Of a DNA stretch of 10,036 bases, positions 6,433 through 10,036 are shown piece by piece. How positions within the stretch are numbered: position 1 is the stretch's first letter; each line of letters starts with the position of its first letter. The notes below the pieces were generated by a model. The model saw only the letters and a list, made by a program, of their open reading frames with translations. It ran no database searches and was not told the DNA's origin. Position numbers and translations under genes: made by a program. Source of the stretch: MWFE01 sp964481075 (GTDB lineage: Bacteria > Bacteroidota > Bacteroidia > Bacteroidales > Tenuifilaceae); NCBI GenBank assembly GCA_964481075.1, contig CAYZSD010000132.1:1-10036 (forward strand), in the 5' to 3' direction.

Positions 6433-7707
6433 TCACGCCTCCAATTCCTTAAACAGCCTCGCCGTTTGGCGCTTATAGATGCCTATTCCAGCAAGCATTG
6501 TTCCAATAACTGTTGATAGCAGCCCAGGAATAAAACCAATGAAGAAATCGGTTGGTGCTATCCTTGCTCTAATGTGAGTGGGTAGCATCATTGATGAGCC
6601 CTTCATCATTCCTGATATATCGATACCATACTTTTGGATAAGCCATGCGAAGAAAAGACCTACTGCCGTTCCTAGTATAGATCCTGCAAAACCAATAAAG
6701 ATTGATTCGTAAATCATAGTTCGATAGACATGCCCTTTTTCTTCGCCCATAGCCAATCGAATTCCAACCTCGCCGTACCGGCGAAGACCTCCAAGTAACC
6801 CTGCGTTCCATAGTACCAAAGACATAGCGAAAACAAACACCAGTGGGATATATATTGACCAAACCTTAACAAGGGCCACGTACTGCCCCATAGCACCCTG
6901 TTGGCTCAAACTCTTAAAAACAGGGGCAAACACATCTGTGCTTTTTGCGAATTTGCTATTCATTACACTTGCTTTTACTATTGCAAGTTCATCGTCGTAG
7001 AAACCAGTTTTCAGAAAACCGAGTATTTCGCTTGCAGCATCTTCCAATTCCAGAGCCATTCTTGCATCTTCAATATCAACAATTATTGCTCCTCTGTCGA
7101 TGGCTTCAGCACCAAACTTCACAGTTCCTAAAACCTCAAAGTTGTACATGGTCATGCTCCCGTACATTGTTGATCCTATTAGGGTTACCTCATCGCCAGG
7201 GTTAACACCCAACTTTTGAGAAAACTCCTCGCTGAGTAAAGCTTGTCCTTTTTTGGCTATTAGATTACCACGCACAAGAGAGTTTGTAAGATTTAAACGC
7301 TCCAACTCCTTGCTATCCTTCGAGAGCAAATCAATGCCCATGCCAATTGCAGGTCCTTGCGAGCGGGTGCTACCACTTTCATCGGGAACATCAACCAGTC
7401 CACCAAAAAGAATTCGAGGGGCCCAATCGATTTCTGGAAACTCAGTACGCAAATCCGACAGTAAGTTACTTACTTCGGTTAAGGCCAAATCGTTAGGGAT
7501 TTGGTTCGCCTCTTCGGCGTATGCTCTTGTCATTACTTTTATATGACCGTTTGTAAACTTTGAGTTCACCTCAATTGTATCGCCCATAAAACCCCTGACG
7601 TATGCATTCATAAGAACCGTGAGCATCACTCCAATGGATACTATAATTATTGGTAGCCTACTGCGACTCTTATCGCGGAACAGACCTTTTAATAGGAATT
7701 TTATCAT
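6433..7707 (-). CDS. ABC transporter permease, FtsX/MacB/LolC-E family (second permease)
   Basis: A 424-residue inner membrane permease. One transmembrane helix lies at about 18-36, followed by a large periplasmic domain (about 40-280) of the MacB type, which includes GQALLSEEFSQKLGVNPGDE, a motif common in LolC/E and MacB relatives. Three more helices lie at about 284-304, 328-355 and 384-409. Between helices 2 and 3 the cytoplasmic segment RRYGEVGIRLAMGEEKGHVY is the FtsX coupling motif that contacts the ATPase. The order of helices is the 4-TM FtsX plan. It differs in sequence from the other permease of the operon, so the two probably form a heterodimer with the ATPase, as LolC and LolE do. 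Together with the LolA-like gene this suggests lipoprotein or lipid handling between inner and outer membrane. No Shine-Dalgarno is visible before the ATG. Confidence 0.9.
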   Translation of the reverse strand: MIKFLLKGLFRDKSRSRLPIIIVSIGVMLTVLMNAYVRGFMGDTIEVNSKFTNGHIKVMTRAYAEEANQIPNDLALTEVSNLLSDLRTEFPEIDWAPRILFGGLVDVPDESGSTRSQGPAIGMGIDLLSKDSKELERLNLTNSLVRGNLIAKKGQALLSEEFSQKLGVNPGDEVTLIGSTMYGSMTMYNFEVLGTVKFGAEAIDRGAIIVDIEDARMALELEDAASEILGFLKTGFYDDELAIVKASVMNSKFAKSTDVFAPVFKSLSQQGAMGQYVALVKVWSIYIPLVFVFAMSLVLWNAGLLGGLRRYGEVGIRLAMGEEKGHVYRTMIYESIFIGFAGSILGTAVGLFFAWLIQKYGIDISGMMKGSSMMLPTHIRARIAPTDFFIGFIPGLLSTVIGTMLAGIGIYKRQTARLFKELEA

Positions 7708-7741
7708 GGTTTTATTGTGTATTTGTTCATTTAAATTAAAG

Positions 7742-7768
7742 AGTGCCTAAAGTGCCTAGAGTGTCTAG
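7742..7768 (+). repeat. Three tandem 9-bp repeats (AGTGCCTAR), left end of cassette
   Basis: AGTGCCTAA (7742-7750), AGTGCCTAG (7751-7759) and AGTGTCTAG (7760-7768) are direct copies with at most two differences. The first 13 bases, AGTGCCTAAAGTG, recur exactly inverted at 8185-8197. The array is 4 bp from the stop codon of the four-helix-bundle gene. Confidence 0.85.
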
Positions 7769-7772
7769 AATT

Positions 7773-8132
7773 TTAATATCTTAGGTTTTTACCAATTGTG
7801 CTAAAAAATGCAAGTAATTCGTTTGCTTCGTTTAGCATTTCGTGAAGTTCGTTCTCTTCAACCCACTTGAATTCTTGAATAATTTCCAGCCAGTAAACGG
7901 TTTCGCTTGCTTCACTTTCGCAGATGCCTATTCGACTTTTAAATTCAGCCTTACTTCTACATCTGTTTGCTTCACGGTAATTGGCTCCAACGCTTGTTCC
8001 AGATTTTGATATCTGATTACGAACAACCTTAGCTTCGATAGTGTTGGGCAATTTTGCAGAAAGCTTTAGAATCTTTACAGCGAATATTTTTGTTCTTTTT
8101 TCAAGATCCTTAGCAAACTCCTTGTTATTCAT
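7773..8132 (-). CDS. Four-helix-bundle protein (S23 / 23S rRNA intervening-sequence protein family)
   Basis: A 119-residue, helix-rich protein with the hallmarks of this family: FAVKILKLSAKLPNTIEA in the first helix, RNQISKSGTSVGANYREANR (about 38-58) in the second, SKAEFKSRIGICESEASETVYWLEII (about 60-85) in the third, and a final helix with LNEANELLAFF. Full length for the family (about 115-125). Members are found inside 23S rRNA genes of Leptospira, Coxiella and others, and as free-standing genes in Bacteroidota; the related Avd protein of diversity-generating retroelements is a pentameric nucleic-acid-binding factor. The role of free-standing copies is not known. The gene is out of place between two transporter permease genes, in the same orientation, enclosed by inverted repeats. 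No reverse transcriptase or rRNA gene is in the window. The start at 8132 is the only ATG giving the full family N-terminus. Confidence 0.9.
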   Translation of the reverse strand: MNNKEFAKDLEKRTKIFAVKILKLSAKLPNTIEAKVVRNQISKSGTSVGANYREANRCRSKAEFKSRIGICESEASETVYWLEIIQEFKWVEENELHEMLNEANELLAFFSTIGKNLRY

Positions 8133-8184
8133 ACCTCTTACTTTTTTGACTCAACGTAATATAAACTCATTCCCAACTTTAGTT

Positions 8185-8197
8185 CACTTTAGGCACT
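8185..8197 (-). repeat. Inverted copy of the 13-bp repeat, right end of cassette
   Basis: CACTTTAGGCACT on the plus strand is the exact complement of AGTGCCTAAAGTG at 7742-7754. On the minus strand it starts one base after the TGA of permease 1 and is followed by a degenerate further unit (AGTGAACTAA), about 50 bp before the four-helix-bundle ATG. Confidence 0.85.
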
Positions 8198-9373
8198 TCA
8201 CTGAATCTTCCCCCTTAACGCTTCGGTGGGGTTCATCTTTGCGATTTTGCGCGAGGGCCAGTAGCTTACAACTGTTGTAGTTATTACCACAATAAGAATA
8301 GTTGAAACAACTAATCCTGCGCTGTAAACTGGGTATAGGGTTTGTGCAATGGCCATTCCCAACTCGCTTACATCCAAAGGCATTGTCCAGCCAACCTTAG
8401 CCTGCCACGCAAGAATAGGCATCCCGTAGGCCGCACCAACCAATGCAGCAAAAATGGAGTACATAGCTCCTTCAACAGTGAAAAGGCCAACAACCTCTTT
8501 ACGAGTATAGCCCAATGCGATGTATGTGCCAATTTCTTTCTGCCGACGGAATATTGAAAGCACCATTGTGTCAAAAATGGCCAGCATTGCAAGAAGGATA
8601 AGGATGAAGTAGAATATCGACAGGCCGATTGATTTTGTTTTTATTAGGTCATCAACTGCTTTTGTCAAATCCCTGCTCGTTTTCAGAGTCCAACCCGCAA
8701 CCATAGGTCTTTCAACTTTTCCATTCCTAAAAGTTAGAATGGTGGCATGCCCTTCAAGTAGTGACATGGACTGAAGTGTATCCAGCGAAATGTAAACCTG
8801 TGCATTTTCGACAGCAGGAACGTTTGTTGCAAAAATGTCAACAATGCAAAGTTCAGTAGCATCAAAGGTACCATTAGCATCACGCCAACGAAGTGTGATG
8901 TAGTCGTCTTTGGCTATCTTCAAGTCGCGAGCCATCATAGCACCAATTATAGCGGGCACACCATCAACAACAGTATCAAGCCGATGGGAAGGATGGTGGA
9001 AAATCGTTTGATTCGACCTAATTCCCTTAATGGCAATGGATTGCATTCTGCCCTGCGGGTAAATGGTTCCCTGAACGATAAGGATTGGCTCCATATCGCC
9101 CTGCGCTAATTCATCCTCAAATTCCTTTGGAATGTGTGCGTGGCTATCGGTTATGGTAAACGGATCGTACGGATCGTAGGTATGATGCCAGTACTGCCCC
9201 CCACCAATCTGCCAGTTCTTCATGTCATGTTTGGCCTGCTCTTCCCAGCCAATCATTACACCATTCATCCAGATAATCACCACGTACGAGAATGATAGCA
9301 CAATCACATTGAGCCAGGTACGTAGCCCAGCCCCGATGAGATTTCTAATTGCTAATTTAACTGCTAGTCTCAT
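8198..9373 (-). CDS. ABC transporter permease, FtsX/MacB/LolC-E family (first permease)
   Basis: A 391-residue permease with the 4-TM FtsX plan: a short cytoplasmic N-terminus with LAIRNLIGAGLRTWLN, helix 1 at about 21-41, a periplasmic domain (about 45-245), and helices at about 250-272, 299-325 and 350-372. FRRQKEIGTYIALGYTRKEV after helix 2 is the coupling motif for the ATPase, and PSRKIAKMNPTEALRGK at the C-terminus is the typical FtsX-family tail. The periplasmic domain is unusually rich in His, Tyr and Trp near its start (WQIGGGQYWHHTYDPYDPF). It follows the ATPase gene after 187 bp and precedes the other permease, from which it is separated by the four-helix-bundle cassette. The likely job is the partner of the second permease in a LolCDE-like complex that extracts or exports envelope substrates; the exact substrate is unknown. 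Confidence 0.9.
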   Translation of the reverse strand: MRLAVKLAIRNLIGAGLRTWLNVIVLSFSYVVIIWMNGVMIGWEEQAKHDMKNWQIGGGQYWHHTYDPYDPFTITDSHAHIPKEFEDELAQGDMEPILIVQGTIYPQGRMQSIAIKGIRSNQTIFHHPSHRLDTVVDGVPAIIGAMMARDLKIAKDDYITLRWRDANGTFDATELCIVDIFATNVPAVENAQVYISLDTLQSMSLLEGHATILTFRNGKVERPMVAGWTLKTSRDLTKAVDDLIKTKSIGLSIFYFILILLAMLAIFDTMVLSIFRRQKEIGTYIALGYTRKEVVGLFTVEGAMYSIFAALVGAAYGMPILAWQAKVGWTMPLDVSELGMAIAQTLYPVYSAGLVVSTILIVVITTTVVSYWPSRKIAKMNPTEALRGKIQ

Positions 9374-9396
9374 TTTTTTCTTGATTTACGAACAAG

Positions 9397-9418
9397 GATT
9401 ATTCACTTCGTTCATGAG
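9397..9418. repeat. Possible dispersed repeat related to the GAACGAAGTGAA family
   Basis: The minus strand carries ATGAACGAAGTGAATAATCC. This closely resembles the widespread intergenic repeat TTCTGAACGAAGTGAAGAATC known from many bacterial genomes. It lies in the 187-bp gap between the ATPase and permease 1, which otherwise shows no clear promoter or terminator, only AT-rich sequence. Identity was judged by eye only. Confidence 0.4.
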
Positions 9419-9560
9419 AAAAGTTAACGATTTCTGATTTAAGAAGTATGTCGGGTTTAACATGTGTGTCCAAAACATTTCTTGGATTTTTCTCACATCT
9501 AAAATCATAATTCGTTAATCGACATTCGATATTTATTATTTAAAATATTGCACATAGCCT

Positions 9561-10036
9561 TTAGTTAGCAGAAACAACCTCATCATTATCAACATGCCCA
9601 TCGAGAAGGTATATCTTCCGACGCAAGTAGTTAATCACCTTCTCATCGTGGGTGGCAAAGATAAAGGTGGTTTGCAGCCCCCTATTCAATTTCTCCATGG
9701 TTTGAAGCACGTTGTGCGAGTTTGCCGCATCGAGGTTGGCTGTTGGCTCATCGGCAAGTACCAACGAAGGCCTTTTTACCATGGCTCGTGCTATGGCCAC
9801 TCGCTGACATTCACCACCTGACAGTTGGGGTGGTTTCGAGTTAATCTTATCGGTGAGCCCTACCCACTCCAGTGCCTCCAACACCATCTTTTTCCTTTCA
9901 GATGATGAAAGATGAAGAAGGAGAAGTGGAAACTCAACGTTCTCGTAAACAGTATGCACCTGAAGGAGGTTGTAGCTTTGGAATATGAACCCCAGATTCT
10001 CCTTTCGGAGTTTGGCAGCCTGCTTGGCGTTGAGTT
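9561..10036 (-). CDS. ABC transporter ATPase, LolD/MacB type (partial, N-terminus off window)
   Basis: The frame runs from the right edge to TAA at 9561, giving the C-terminal 157 residues of a protein normally about 220-240 long. The Q-loop region is seen (LGFIFQSYNLLQVHTVYENV), followed by the signature LSGGECQRVAIARAM, Walker B LVLADEPTANLD, and the H-loop FIFATHDEKVI. ADEPTANLD and the VYENVEFPL segment after the Q-loop are typical of the MacB/LolD/FtsE branch, which works with FtsX-type permeases. The GTG at 9959 is an internal Val codon, not a start. Walker A lies outside the window. It powers the two permeases encoded downstream in the same direction. The Cys in the signature (LSGGEC) is unusual, as this place is mostly Gln, Arg or Glu; it is unlikely to abolish activity. 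Confidence 0.93.
   Translation of the reverse strand, partial: LNAKQAAKLRKENLGFIFQSYNLLQVHTVYENVEFPLLLLHLSSSERKKMVLEALEWVGLTDKINSKPPQLSGGECQRVAIARAMVKRPSLVLADEPTANLDAANSHNVLQTMEKLNRGLQTTFIFATHDEKVINYLRRKIYLLDGHVDNDEVVSAN

Larger units (their letters stand above)
7742..8197. mobile_element. Candidate cassette: four-helix-bundle gene bounded by 13-bp inverted repeats
   Basis: A perfect 13-bp inverted repeat (AGTGCCTAAAGTG at 7742-7754, complement at 8185-8197) encloses 430 bp holding only the four-helix-bundle gene. The right copy begins directly after the TGA of permease 1. Without this segment the two permease genes would be about 34 bp apart, normal for an operon. No transposase is encoded, so any movement would need help in trans. 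Genes of this protein family are known as intervening sequences within 23S rRNA genes, where inverted repeats form the ends, which makes the parallel suggestive. Mobility is inferred and no target duplication was found. Confidence 0.45.

Noticed and set aside
9525..9553. AT-rich inverted repeat (ATATTT/AAATAT) after the ATPase stop as terminator
   Set aside because: The 6-bp all-AT stem is too weak and common in such AT-rich DNA, and the downstream permeases belong to the same system.
9957..9959. GTG at 9959 as start of the ABC ATPase
   Set aside because: The frame continues upstream through the Q-loop (FIFQSYNLLQ) to the window edge, so this is an internal Val codon.

Overview
The window looks like chromosomal DNA of a Bacteroidota member (order not determinable from this alone). 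The grounds are the gene families (a TPR, single transmembrane segment, SpoIIE-phosphatase architecture; a LolA-like protein beside FtsX-type permeases; a free-standing four-helix-bundle/S23 gene), several matches to the TAnnTTTG -7 promoter element of that phylum, and mostly absent Shine-Dalgarno sequences. No rRNA, tRNA, CRISPR array, transposase or integrase was seen. No gene-free stretch exceeds 300 bases.

All main genes lie on the minus strand and read from the right edge to the left. Right half (10036 to 5029): the C-terminal part of an ABC ATPase (LolD/MacB type), FtsX-type permease 1 (8198-9373), a small four-helix-bundle gene (7773-8132), FtsX-type permease 2 (6433-7707), and a LolA-like exported protein (5029-5763). 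Together these look like a lipoprotein-handling or envelope export system of the LolCDE/MacB kind. Its gaps hold three kinds of extra material: a divergent-type repeat at 9397-9418, the four-helix-bundle gene bounded by a 13-bp perfect inverted repeat (7742-8197), and a plus-strand toxin-antitoxin pair (5811-6304) next to another repeat (6393-6432). The toxin gene of that pair is broken by an in-frame TAA, leaving an intact antitoxin.

Left half (4842 to 1): a protein-L-isoaspartate O-methyltransferase with a signal peptide (4141-4842) overlaps by 4 bp (ATGA) a large polytopic membrane protein with a spermidine-synthase-like middle domain whose nucleotide-binding glycine loop is lost (1808-4144). 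Next comes the N-terminal 582 codons of a TPR/SpoIIE serine phosphatase (1-1747), which runs off the left edge.

Most worth a second look: the inverted-repeat-bounded four-helix-bundle cassette, whose removal would restore normal operon spacing between the two permeases; the dead toxin beside its living antitoxin; and the exported methyltransferase coupled to a membrane protein that seems to be a pseudo-enzyme.
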